This document shows positions 1-30,757 of a DNA stretch of 64,000 nt, piece after piece. Origin of the DNA: Siniperca chuatsi (Eukaryota; Chordata; Actinopteri; Centrarchiformes; Sinipercidae); NCBI RefSeq assembly GCF_020085105.1, contig NC_058047.1, positions 22,524,001 through 22,588,000 on the forward strand. Reading direction: 5' to 3'. The notes under the pieces were generated by a model that saw nothing but the letters and a program-made list of their open reading frames with translations, was not told the origin of the DNA and did no database searches. Made by a program: the position numbers and the translations under genes. How positions within the stretch are numbered: position 1 is the first letter of the stretch; each line of letters starts with the position of its first letter.

Positions 1-3000
1 GATTTATTCGTGTTTGTACTGTGTACAGATTAGCACAGTGCTCTCCTCCTCACTCATGATACCTTGCAGATCCAACAAATGTGGTCATAAAGGAGCCCAT
101 TTTATTGTGAGTTTGGCAGGGTTAGGGTGTGAAAGACTCCCAAATGATTCATACTATTCATTCAACTATTTGATGATGTGGAAACCACCTGGGGGGATTA
201 TTAATTGGTAACATGGTATTATTTTCTATATATGCATCCATGTTTAGAAATTGGCCTGCATCTGCCTAGTTTTAGGGAGACCATTCAGACATATTGATTG
301 GAGTAGCACTTGATTGACCAGTCAATAACATGGCCTGATCAGAGATCTACTGCTGAAGATGGAAGTATCTTTTGCTCGAGCACTGATTTTTAAAGGGGGG
401 AAAAAAAATATGCAAATGATTTCTGTATTGTGATTCACTTCGCAACAATCTGACTTTAACATAGATGGATGTCAAACTTTGCATTTTATACACCACATTA
501 GTAAATCCCTTAAAGTGTTTCAATGTGCATATTTGAAAATTGCAGTAAGAAATGTTTCATTTGTGTATTGACTCTAAGCACCTCAGCGTCAAATTAATGA
601 AAACATTACAGTTTCTCGTGTGCTTGATGAAATTACCAACAACTCCCAAGGGAGACTGTCAGTGGTGTTGGTGCCCTGGCATTTGAGAACCACAATAATC
701 TTAAGTGGCGTCCAATCCTCATTTGTTTCCATGCTTTTTGTTCACGCTGCCAAAAACGGTAAGCAGTGGTAGAGACGGAAACCCTTGTATTGACCCTGAT
801 CAAAATTTAGATTAGTTGGTAGATGCTGTGTGCTAATCAGTTCAAGTAGTGGATACAACATTACATTTTCTATTAACTTTTTGTGTTGCCTTTTTATTTA
901 GACCTCCAAAATAACTGCTCTGATGCTTGTATTTCCCTGACGCTGCTGAACTCCTGAGTGATAGATTCTGTCTGTCTGTCATTCCACTATTAAATTTGAA
1001 CAATAATCATGTGCGAACTGTAAAGTGCGACGCTTATTGCTAAGTATCATCACCAAGACAGGAAAGTAATTTTACTGGCCACATGGTTTGATGGACAGAA
1101 AATGCCAGCTGTATTATTGAGTAGACAGCAAAATCTGTGAGGAACGTTCTTAACACATGCGCACACAAACTAGTTCTTGCCTAGCAGAAACACCAAAAAT
1201 GTTGGTATTTTGTGAGTATTGCAAAAGGGCTTACCTTGATGGATGGATGGACTGTGATGCAGCAGTAGTCACAGGGATGTTATTGTATGCTTGGTAGTAT
1301 GCGTCCCTCCCCTTTTTGTGAACGTATGTTGATAGTTAAAGGGATCGAGCAGACTTAAGAAGTGAACAGGGATTGGACACTGACTTGACCCCTTTTGTGT
1401 AGAGGGCTCATCCCCAGGTGACTTTGACCCCCAGGGTCTCTTCTGTGGTCTCAATGGCACTGAACAGGTAATATAATTTGTGGTCTGTGCACAGAGGAAG
1501 TAGGACTGTCATTTGGGCTGGTTGGACTCTTATCAGTGTTCCTTCTTCCTGCTTGTTCCTTTATTTCAAACACATCCTTATACATCCCATATCCTTCTGA
1601 TGTCAGAATTTATGCACACACTTCACCTTTCACTGATAAGTGATGAAATTATCATTATTTTTGTTTTTTTTTTCTAGTGTGGGGATTTGTAAAGGTTCAG
1701 TTTTTACACCTACCCACTTTGGGACTCTTGATAACCCTCCAATCATTTTTAATAAAGTCACTGTGTGTTCTGTGGTGTGTGGGAGTCCCAGACAAACAGC
1801 CTCAATAGCCAAGAGAGAGAGCTCTGCTACTACTTTGCTAGACCCGCTGCAGTGATGCAGTTTACACTTGTACTTTAAAATAATTAAGTGTTCCTGCTAC
1901 ATTAAAATTGTTTTGCCTCCCCACCTCCTGTCAAGCATCACTGCTGCACATGACAAAACTGTACTAGAAACACTGACTTATAATGATGATAATTGCAACT
2001 GTTTCACTTGTCAGTTTCTCATAAATTGTGTCTGCTGATTTGTGATCAGTCTGTTCTGCCAAATTTAGAAGCCACACTCAGCCTGGCTTTCAATTACCGC
2101 TTCATCCGGATAGGTTTTGTGTCTTTTTATTGTTCCGTTGTACATAGTGCAGTTTGTGACCGCACTTTGATCGATGGGGGCTGGTACCAGGACTTAGTCA
2201 GAGCGCATGGTGTGTTGGCCTAAAAGACTGAGGCAAGATCATTGAAAACACTTGTCACCTCTTTAAATTTGAAAATCTTTTGTGGTGTGTGCCCACCTTT
2301 AGTATCTGGTATTGTTGTTTCTAGAAGAACAATTTACATACAGCTGGAGAGTGTATCTCAGGCCTAAAGCCTCAATTGTAGTAATGCATCAAAGTGTCAC
2401 CATTCCTCGGCCTTCAGTGATCAACAGCCACTACCAGAACTAGAATAATGTAGGAGAAAATACTAAGCAAGAGTGTCTGTATAGCCTGCACTGTCGCATT
2501 GCATTGTTACTCATTTGAAGATGCATATATAAACTGAGGCATTACATACTTTTAATGGACACAGCGGGCACCTACAGCAAAAGCACAAAGAAATGCAGAA
2601 GTGTCTGTGACTGAAAGGCAAACAAATATGATGCTTTTATGTTGTACTTTATTCAAGTTTTCTGATTTAAAATCAGGCAATACCTAATTTTAAGAATGAC
2701 TTTTTCCTCATAGTAGAAGGCTCATAATCCCACAGAACGTAATCTAAAGTATCGGTTGAACTCGGCAAATTGATTATTGTCAAGTACAAGTACTAAGGAG
2801 ATGTACTGGCTAGCATCACTACTGATACCACAATTAATATTTAATATTAACAGAATAATAGCGTTCTCCTATTTTTAAAGGAAAAAAATAATTGCAACCT
2901 GGGTTTTATTGTCATGGTTTGGGCATTCATTGCAATTGACAGTATTTTACAAAATAAGAACCAGGTTGTTTTCAAACGAAAGGACTTTTCCTTTAAGTGG

Positions 3001-4222
3001 ATGTTCCTTTGCAAAGTGTTCCAAGGCTAAGTTGCAGATAGAGACTGAGCTCATCAGAGCTGTCAGCTCCACCCAACACACAGAGACACTGTTCCACCAC
3101 TGCTCCTTTTAATAATAAATGACCTCTGTGTCACTTAGGCAAAAACACTGCAGCCCCAAACATGCTGTCTCTCTGTCCATGGTACTGCTCACTCTAATTC
3201 ACTTTCTGCCTTGTGTTTCTTGTTACCCCTCCAAGTATCCTAATTCCTGCTCTATTTGCCCTCGGTGCCTCCCCATTGGTCAGTGTGTCTTGCTCATTTT
3301 GTGTATCGGCTTCATACTGCATGCAAAATTGGCGTTTTGTCAGTGGTAGAAATATCTGATAGTGGGGTTTTTTGCCCAGGATCCCAGTCCAAACCCAGTT
3401 GTCCTCGTCTTGTGTCGTTCCCTAACACACTCGATATATCATTATTTGGAACAGCTGGCTGTGACGTTTTCCCCTGCAGTTTGCTCACACTCCAGTGTTT
3501 TTTAGCAAAGCTCATTGGAGCATTTTTGACAGCTGGTTTACAAACAAAGGGTCTGTAAAGGTTTGGGCTTTATATAGCTGATACTGATCCATCCAAAAAG
3601 ACAAACATGGGAGTGGGCCGATCCTATAGATTGTCTGTCCATTTCTAAACACCTGCTGTATAATACCTATGAGGCAATATAGTGGGTTTGGGACCTATTG
3701 ACATGTTTGCGTTTGCCTCAAATCAAGTTTTGCACAGTTTAAATTTAGGGGAACGCCGATCGCCAGATCGTTATCGGGGCCGACGCTGAACTTATTTAGT
3801 CAACTGGGTATTGGCCTGACATGGCCGGTCCACAATTACATTTTGTTGTTTTGTCAATGTCATGACTAAATTCAGTGCATCTCCTGAAAGTTACATTCAT
3901 TCAGGCACGGTGGGCCAGTACCACAACAATCCCTGGCCTCAAGTTACCTTAAAAATAATTCTAATGAGTTCCGCACAGTGAGGTATTCAGATTATTTAAA
4001 TTTGGGGAAAATGCAGATGCCCTGAGGTTAGTGTTTCAAATTAGTATCCAGAGAGAAAAGGTCAGATCAGACGGCAGCCTGGTAGTATAGTTTTTAAGGC
4101 GTCAATCATGAACTACAACTACAACATCCTAGTTTGCATCCGGTAGGAGACTTTTGTCGCACGTCATTCCCCATCTCTCTCTTTTGAGATGTTATTATTT
4201 TTCTCTCACCCTTGGTCTATAG
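1..4222. other. prrc2c upstream / probable first intron, no gene seen
   Basis: No open reading frame here resembles a known protein, and the short frames present have no splice context. The first supported exon begins after a polypyrimidine-AG acceptor ending at 4222, so this stretch is probably the first intron of prrc2c, with its 5' noncoding exon outside the window; no CpG-rich promoter is visible. A short segment near 3750-3850 with GC-rich repeated GATCG/CGGCC words looks like a degraded mobile-element fragment, but I could not assign it. Confidence 0.5.
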
Positions 4223-22407
<18,185 letters not shown>

Positions 22408-24155
22408 AGAGCTGCCGGCCCATCTTCAAATGACGATATGCATGGATGGAAGAGAGAATCTAGCCCCCTTCACTCAGTCACCACCTCATATCAGCCCTGG
22501 GGTACAGTGTGGGGGAGGAGGATGAGTTGAGATCCAGATGGTAGTGGTTACTGAGAGTAGGCATTGTCCTGCGTATACATAATCCTCTTCCTCTTCTTTC
22601 TTCCCCTGTGTTGTCCCACTGTAGGTGGTGGCGTTTGAGTTGGATTCTTCCATCATATTTAGATGCCGATAAAATGTCTGCACAAGTTGTTCCATAGAAA
22701 TCTACTGTGACGGTAGATAAGAGGCGAGTTGGAGGAAGAAAATTGAAATGAGATTTGCTGCTGAGTTTGCCATTTTTATAGCTCTTGATTTCTGTTCCTT
22801 TTTATTATTATTTTTTTTTTCCCCCAAATAGGATCATGCATATTATAGGAGAAACCTGTTTTGTTAACGAAAGAATGAATCTGTTTTGTTTGTGTAGTCA
22901 AAACAATCTTGTTAATGAGATGTCATTTAGTGAAGCACACGTTTTGTTGCCCAATCTCCCATCATAACTAATCCAGAGATTTGTGCACGTGGGAATGCAC
23001 CTCATTACCATACACACACACACACACACACACACTCTCACTCACTCACTCACTCAACGGTTTCATCTACGGTTACTGCACGGAGACATGAAATCAGAAA
23101 TTCTGTTATCATTTTATTTTTGGTTTTCTTTTGTTTTACCAGAATGGAAATGTGAAAATTGCAGCAGTTAATTGAATTTAATGATTGATTTATTGATTTG
23201 TCTGCCTGCGAGCCTTTGCTCCTGCCTTCTGCTCTCATCTCCTTGCCTGAGAATTATTGATGTGGTGGGGTGTGTGTGTCGGTTGTGTGTGGTATAAATG
23301 GGGAAAGCTTGTAGCTGGACTATCGTGTATATTTAGCCAAAGGTTAAAGCAGCGCAGAGATGATGTCACAGCCTTTTAGGATTGCTGTTGCAGTGGCAGC
23401 AGAGTTTTGAGTGGACTTAAAGGATTACATGGATGATGTATGATCACTATTTACAGCTGTTCCAGTGTAGGGGCTACTGTCACACACCCTTTCACTGCTT
23501 TCACACCCATCCTTGCTGTCACACAAACACACACCTATACACACTTCACTGTAAAGCACCCAGACCTGCTGCTATTGATTGATTTCAGTGCCCTTAGCTA
23601 GAGTATAGCAGGATAGGGCTATTTAGAGGAATAGAAACAGTGAGGAGTTGATTGTTGAAACAGTAGAAAACTTTGAGTGTGTGTATGTGAACCCTCACGA
23701 TGGGGGGAACAAGAACATGACTGCGAACAAGGAAAAAGTTGAAATGAGAAGCCTGAAGTTCTGAAGCGTTTGGGCAGAAGGACACTTATTGTTTTGTTGT
23801 CTTTACTGATGAGAGCAATCAGTGCTGTTTTCTGTCTCTGCCTCACCTCCACTGGCTGTCCCACCCACAATGCTTTCATCTCGGGGTTGTGGTGACAAGG
23901 GTCCTTCAGATATGTACAGTAGTATGCACCCTGAGGTGGGGAGGGTGTCCTCCTCACCTCAACCCTAGCTGGGGAAAGAGTCCTTGCTTTGGAGGATGGA
24001 TGAGGGAGGGAGGGTAATGATTTTTTTTCTTTTTTTTTTTTTTTTGTTGAACTTGTACAGGGGTTTCATCGCTGTATTAAAATATGTACGGTCTTATTTA
24101 CATTCTCTCAGTTTGGTTACAGAAACTAATAAAAATAATATACTGTTGATGTTTT
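22408..24155 (+). other. prrc2c: prrc2c 3'UTR
   Basis: About 1.75 kb lies between the TAA stop and the first good poly(A) signal at 24128. It contains a (CA)n run at about 23010-23034 followed by CTCA repeats, a poly(T) run near 24022-24045, and no coding frame of note. Confidence 0.65.
24128..24133 (+). terminator. prrc2c: prrc2c poly(A) signal AATAAA
   Basis: A canonical hexamer followed about 20-45 nt later by T/GT-rich sequence (gatgtttttctgtggtgcc), typical of a cleavage site. Confidence 0.6.
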
Positions 24156-24402
24156 TCTGTGGTGCCTGGTTTTTACTTAATCATCTTGCACTATTTTTCC
24201 TCTTATTTTGCTCTACATCAGAATCAAATTTAGCACGGATTACGTCTGACCACTAGGTGTCACTACAACACATAACAACTTAAATGAGCATTTCGGATTG
24301 CTTAGATAAAGAAAATGTATGTTCTAGTAATGCAACAAAACTCCGAAAAGTACCACATTTAAATGAGATGATCTTTTAAAGGGTTAGTGAGGTGTAACAA
24401 AG

Positions 24403-25440
24403 GTGTATCATCTGTTCAATAGGGAATCCAAAATCGGAAAATTGAAATAAATAATTCGTTATGTTCTTTATGAATCCAACACAAAAAACTAAAAACGGCT
24501 TATTTTTCGTACTTCGATTTTATGTTCAAGTCAAAAACAGGAAATGGGGGGGGGGGGGGGAACGGGCCACGGACCGATTTTGATATTAAATGTGTCCGAT
24601 TTCTGTGACCAGGAAGTTACTGAATTCTTTGTGTGTTGCACTTAATAGCCTAACTTTGCAGCAAATATACCTGAGCGATGGCGCTACCTGATTTAATGTA
24701 ATAAATATGAGCTTGAACATCAATATGAATGTTCCTTTTTCAACTAAGTATTTTTGAAAATGTCACGTTAAGTGTTTTTACACGAAACAGGAAGTAAACT
24801 GTTGCCATGGATGCATTGAGTTAAACTGTGGGCAGCAACGTGACCCCCGTTTTATTTGTTTACATTTTGCAAAATGAAGTTCACCGAATTAGCTATTAAC
24901 AGTTCATGTTTTGCTGAGTACCATTGGATGTACTGACAGCTATCAATGATTCACTTTGATACTGAAGAAATCTTAAAAACCGGTGGATTCTCAGGCAAGT
25001 TATGAAGCGTTCCCTTTCCCGTCGCAGTACACGCATACAGTGGGTTACACTGTGCTGCAAATTGAACCACGGTTTTTATTTTCCAAAATACTTTGAAAAA
25101 AAAACATTTATGTTTATGTTCAAGCTCATACTCATTACATTAAATCGGGTACCGCCATCGCCCGCCCAAGTGTATACATTTGCTGCAAGTTTATCAAGTG
25201 CAAGACACGAAGAAGTCAATAGCTTACTGGTTACACAAATCAGCAATATAAATATCAAATTCGGTCTGTTGCGTGGCCCGTTTTTTCATTTCCTATTTTT
25301 GACTTGAGCATACAATCGAAAAACAAACAAGCCGTTAGCCTATTTGTTTTTTGTGTTGGATTCATAAATAAATAACGAATTGTTCTTTAATTTTCCTATG
25401 TTGGATTTCCTATTGAATATGAAAAGAACGAGTGATACAC
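24403..25440. mobile_element. 1-kb foldback element with long inverted arms
   Basis: The left arm (about 24403-24765) and right arm (about 25076-25440) are imperfect reverse complements. Matching pairs include gtgtatca at 24403 with tgatacac at 25433, gaatccaacacaaaaaac with gttttttgtgttggattc, gaacgggcca with tggcccgtttt, and atgagcttgaacat with atgttcaagctcat. The spacer of about 310 bp is unpaired. No transposase frame is present. It sits between the convergent 3' ends of prrc2c and myoc. Best described as a foldback or long-inverted-repeat MITE of unknown family. Confidence 0.75.
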
Positions 25441-25479
25441 GGATTCAAATGGCTTTGTCAATGGGTAATAAATTATTTG

Positions 25480-26190
25480 ATAATGCTTTAAAGATCAGTT
25501 AAAAGCCATTAATAACAGCAATGTTTGTTGCCAGGTTTGGGCTGGTGTTCATCCTCCTCCTGCAGTACACTTTCTTTGTCTTTTTGGTTAGCCCTTTCAT
25601 TCATCATGATCCCTCTAATGGACAGTTCGACCTCTGACCTACTGAACAGGGCTGTAAGGCATCTGCTGAACAATTAATTTATTAACAGCTTATTGAAATT
25701 TACGCCTACAGACTTAATGTATTAATAAGATCCACTTATTAATGACATTATACGGTAACTACAGAGGACTTGATAACTTTTGCTGATGGCTTATTAGAAA
25801 GTGTTAATTAATGGCTTGACTTTATTAATGACTCAACAGCCACTGAGACTTTTCCCAACCTGACTACCCAAAAGTTAGAAATGACCTATAGCTGATTAAT
25901 AAAGCATTACCTTGCTGTCCTGTGAGAACCACATATTTCCAAAAATTCAACCTTTCAGGAGCCAAGAAAAACAGCCCCGTTTCCAACTTTGTGGCAATTT
26001 ATTTTTTGAACAATCCAGGGTGTTTTTTTTTAAATTGTTTATTTAGTTTAAGAAGTAGAATTTGCAATTCTTAAGTTTTCCTGAAAAAAAATTCACCAAA
26101 CCTGGAGATACATGGTTTTCATGTGTCAGTAACCATTAATAAAGTTACAGCTTACAAACCCTTCATAAAGTGGTACCAATAGGCTCTACT
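25480..26190. repeat. TTAATAA-rich dispersed repeat
   Basis: Recurring ttaataa, ccattaataaag and ataaagtg(g/t)tacc words, for example at 25500, 25720-25760, 25890-25910 and 26135-26180, with an abrupt end after cataaagtggtacc. Similar words occur at about 61150-61520. This is probably a teleost nonautonomous repeat. Confidence 0.45.
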
Positions 26191-26245
26191 TCTGAGGTAG
26201 ATTATACCATAATAAGCACATAAACTGTTGTAATTTAGAAAGAAG

Positions 26246-26251
26246 TTTATT
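26246..26251 (-). terminator. myoc: myoc poly(A) signal AATAAA
   Basis: TTTATT on the plus strand, about 590 nt past the stop codon. A second copy at 26339-26344 could serve as a proximal signal. Confidence 0.5.
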
Positions 26252-26477
26252 TCATGACGATTTTGAACATTGCATCATTATGTTGACTACAGTGTACAAG
26301 TACATGCGATATTCAGTACATGCTGAGTGAGAGAGCAGTTTATTTAATAAGAGATGTTGACTGGTGAAACACTGTAGGGTGTGTAGTACCACAGGAGTAT
26401 GTGTTGGAAATTGAATGCATTAATTATCCCACTTAGCTTGTGAAATTCAACTATGCTTCATCTTTCAGACCTCAAAT

Positions 26478-26479
26478 AC

Positions 26480-26514
<35 letters not shown>

Positions 26515-26518
26515 TATC
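26478..26518. repeat. (TA)n microsatellite
   Basis: An imperfect TA-dinucleotide run just downstream of the myoc stop, inside its 3'UTR on the minus strand. Confidence 0.9.
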
Positions 26519-26835
26519 TTAACAAGAAAACAATAAAAATCATACATCTGAATTAAAGGCGGTACAAAAATAATTCCTCTAAAAACATTTGTGGACCATG
26601 CCACAGCAAAAGCTCCTCCCACTGAAGAAAAAAAAAGCAGACCTGCAGGGGACACTGTTCCTCAAACGGCTTCATTTCACTTTGGAGTTTGGTTGTTCGT
26701 TTGGTTCTTCTACATGTTGATACTGATGGTGTTGGCTTTATAACTACCTCTACCACACACATTATGTTCTAAAGCTCTGAGTCTTTGAAGCAGGAACAGG
26801 TGAGCAAATGTCACTTTTCAATACTCATGACAGCC

Positions 26836-29800
26836 TTAGTTGGCCTGCTGGCGACCCAGCCTGAGGTCATAGGACACCATGTGGAAGTTGTCCCAGGCAA
26901 ACAGCTTCCTCTGAGCCAGGTTATAGTCGATCATGCTGTTGTAGCGGTGCTTGTTCTTGAACGGGATGGCCATGGCCTTCCCCTGGCTGGTTTCAGTGTC
27001 GTACATGTAGTTGATGACGGTGTCGGGTGCCGTGTAGCTGGCCACGGTGTACAGCTTGCCGCAGATGATGAAGGAGTTGGCCACAGAGTTCTTCCTGATG
27101 TTGGTCTCCCAGCTCTTCTTCACCTCCAGACTGTATGGGTCCAGCTGCGAGATCACGATGGCTCCTCTGACTTTGACGGTGGAGTAGACGGCCCACAGCC
27201 CCTGCTCATCCACAGCCAGGTCGATGTCCGTGTAGCCTCCCCAGGAGTAGGGGAACTGGCCATGGAAGCCGGCGTGCGGGAGGTCACGACGGGCTGCGAT
27301 GCTCTCAGAGGCCAGGTCGTAGCGGATGAGGGTGCGGCTACGACGTCTCTGAAAGTACAGAGAGCCTCGGTACAGAGTGGCACCAGTGCTCTCCACCTGC
27401 TCCGGCAACAACAGGACCTGTCATGGGAAAACATGAGACAATAACTAGGAAAGATGTTTGGCTTATTCCCATGAACGAATATCATCCATGTGACACCTAC
27501 CTTGGACGGAAAGCCTTTAGAGAGTTGTTCCATGTCCTCATACCCAAACAGCTTCCTGACGTCAGAGCCAATGGTGTCAATGCGCCAAAACATGTTGGGT
27601 CCGTAAGGGGAGACAGCCTCAGGATCCTGCATCCAAACACCATATTTACCTTCTATGTTGTCAGCCTTCCTGTGAGTGACTGGCTCACCAACTGAAACCA
27701 ACTCCCCACAACCTGCGAGCAGGAAGGAGAGGAAACATGAGAGAGGGAAGGATAAAAAGATTTGTGAGACTATCACTATCACTGATACTGGTAACACACT
27801 AGAAGACTAAAGTCACTATCAGACCCGGAAAACACACTCGAAGACTGTGTTTAGTGCAAACGCAAGGCGCATTGTAGAGGCGGCACAATAGCATACAAAG
27901 GCAATGAAAAGACTGATTGGACGTTTAAGATTGGGGAAAAAAGTTGATCGGGAAAAAAACTGCAACACAACAAGGGTTCCACAATCTTGAAAAACAACCA
28001 TCCTCAAATCAAATCAAATTTTTTCTTTAAATCGCCCTGCGTGTTTCTGACTTAGGGTGACTTCAGGAGACAAGTCACACAGTCAGTGGTACACAGTAAA
28101 GTGGATCTACATGAACGTGGCTGAGGCACGATGATGGTAATGCGAGAGCTGATCAGGGGTATGATGAGGTCATCATTTCTCATCGTGGAGGCAGACAGCA
28201 GGTCTAGAGATGCTGCCTGACATCTCTGTTAGCCTAAACTTTGTCTGAGTCACCACCATCAGAGCAGCAACTGGGCTACAACTTACCCTGGGCAGGAACT
28301 CTCCGCTGCTTGTCTTACTGGGAAAATGATAAGGCAGGCTGTATATTTACCACTTCCTAAAATACACCGTTGCTCTCACGTCCTGGACGTAGCACCGGAT
28401 TAAGGGTTAGATAGGAATATGTCTTATAAATACCCCTATTACCATGTAGCTTCCCTGTGGCGTGGCCTCATCAGGGATAATATGACTTCACGTGGTGACT
28501 TCACGTGTATTTTCATGATCTCCCAAACAATCAAACCTGCTGAGAGCCATTCAGTAGCACGAGCTATGACGTGGTTTTGGGAAACCCACGGGCGAAAGGT
28601 TTAACAGTGTGTGTGACATCCTTGTTAGGGGTGCTTTCCCTTTACATTTACGAGACAAACATGAAACTCAGGCAGGCCCACATACCTACAGATTGGCATG
28701 ACTCTGGTATTCTCGCCCCAAATGCTGCAGTATTAATAGCAGTATTTGCTCTGAAGCTGTCAGCGGGGGGTGAGAGGGGTATTAGCTACCAGGATTGGAT
28801 TTAAAGTACTATACTGGTGTGTTTAACTACAAAGCATGTGTTCTTTACATTTTCGCTGACCATTTGCGAATGGGTGCGATGCAGTTGAAAATATTTTTCT
28901 TACCGTTACAGGCAGCCTTTGGGCCACATTCATGAAATATTTCGTACACACAGATTTGATCCTAAAGGTGCCCTGTGCAGTTTTCTTGTAAACAAGCAAA
29001 AGTTCTGTTTACATTCATTGTTTCTTACCAAAATGCATTGTGCGCAAGGGCCTGACAAACGTGTTTGCATTTTACATCCAAGTAAGCTAGCTTACAGTCT
29101 TTTTCTTCTCTGCCTTTGTGGGTGCTTGGCTATGCTTCTTTGTAAGAACGAGATTTTCCAAAAGGGTGTGTTCTTGTTCAATACAGAAACAGCCGAGAGA
29201 TTTGCATGATGTTAGATGATGGCACTTTTTGAAGTACAGACTGATTTCAGAAGTCTGCAGTGTGTTAAATAAAAATGACAGTAAAACCTTGACAAAAGCT
29301 AATCCAGACTTAATGTTCACTATAATGGATTAAACAAGTCTGCTAATAGATTTTCTCATCATATAGAAATGAATGGAAACTAATGTATGCCTGAAATGAG
29401 AGAAAAACTAGATTTTCTAAAACATTTCTAAATTTCTAAAACATCTATTGTTTGCAAAATGGTCATCTGTGATTTAAAGTATATGTGATTTGTAGTAGAG
29501 GGGCTAAAAAATGCTAAACAACTCGTATGGTCCATTAAGGGAGAAACAAAGAAGACTATTTGGAACAGAGACCTGTGTTGTCCTCCGAGCCGTCAGGAGC
29601 GGGTACCTCTGTCACCTCTGCCTTCAGCTCCTGGAAGCCTGGAGATCCATGCTGCCACGCTGAGTCTGACAGGGAGAGATGGAGAGACGGATTCAGTTGA
29701 AGAAGCAAGTTGAACAGCAAGGTGGAGGTGATTCTGCACAAAACGTATCACACCTCTCAAACCGCTGCTGTCTCCCTGCCTGTTGGGCCTGGTCATCAGG

Positions 29801-30725
29801 TGAGACATCGGACTGGAACCTAAACACACACGCAGAGTTTAGTGATTTCTTTTGCACATTTCACATGTAGCATACAAAAGTTAAGAGAGAGTTTGCGTAT
29901 CCAAACGTGGCTATGGCACTACTGACAGCAGGGAATGTGACAGCAGGAAACAAACACCCCTGAATGGATTCCCAGCTGCTCTGGAGTCAGACAGTCGGTA
30001 GATTGGCCGACCATAAGACACATACTTGACACACTTGACACCCCATCCCACCCCAGCACTGTCAGCTTCATGTCCTCAAAACTTCAAACCAGTCGTTTGG
30101 CCCTTTCTCGTCTGTTTCATTGTCAGGTTCTTCTCTTCATTCCTCCTCTTTTCTCTCCGCATTTATCCCCAACCCTGTCCTTATTTTCACATTTGGCTAC
30201 TTCAAGAAACCATTACTGTGAAAAGTGAATGTCAAACAATGTCTGTAAGCTGTATACTCCTCAGAGTTGATGTTTACAAAAGAAAAGAAAGACCTTTTCA
30301 AATAAGCTTTCATGAAAATTGATATAAAGTGTGTTTGTGTATCTGTGTCCATGGACGACTACTTGTATGTGTGAGAGCATGTGCCTGCTGTGCTCTTGCA
30401 CGTGCGGTGTCCAATGATTTCAGGTGGATAATTATGGGCTCTAATGAGGCAGAGAACATTAAACATTAGCACCTGTGCGCTGATGTTGATTCTTTGTTTT
30501 GATGAAGAGGAGCGTGAGGTTGGTAATGGGGCAGTGACATGGGAAAGTTGCTGTGTGTTGTAAACAGAAAAATATTTGAAAAAGCTAAAGGTAAGGGTTG
30601 AGCCCATTTAAAAGGTCAATAGTGTTTTGAGGGTTACAGGGGGTTTGCTATGAGGCTGTTCCACCAGGACGCAGCCATTCATCATCACAGGTAAACAGCC
30701 ACATTCTCCTACTGTCTTTTCCCTG

Positions 30726-30757
<32 letters not shown>

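Noticed and set aside
3740-3860. Degraded transposon-like GC-rich segment
   Set aside because: It has suggestive repeated words, but no second copy in the window and no clear ends, so it is not listed as an element.
26785-27444. 219-codon open frame on the plus strand
   Set aside because: It is exactly antisense to the conserved myocilin olfactomedin exon; the opposite frame is open because of codon composition and has no similarity of its own.
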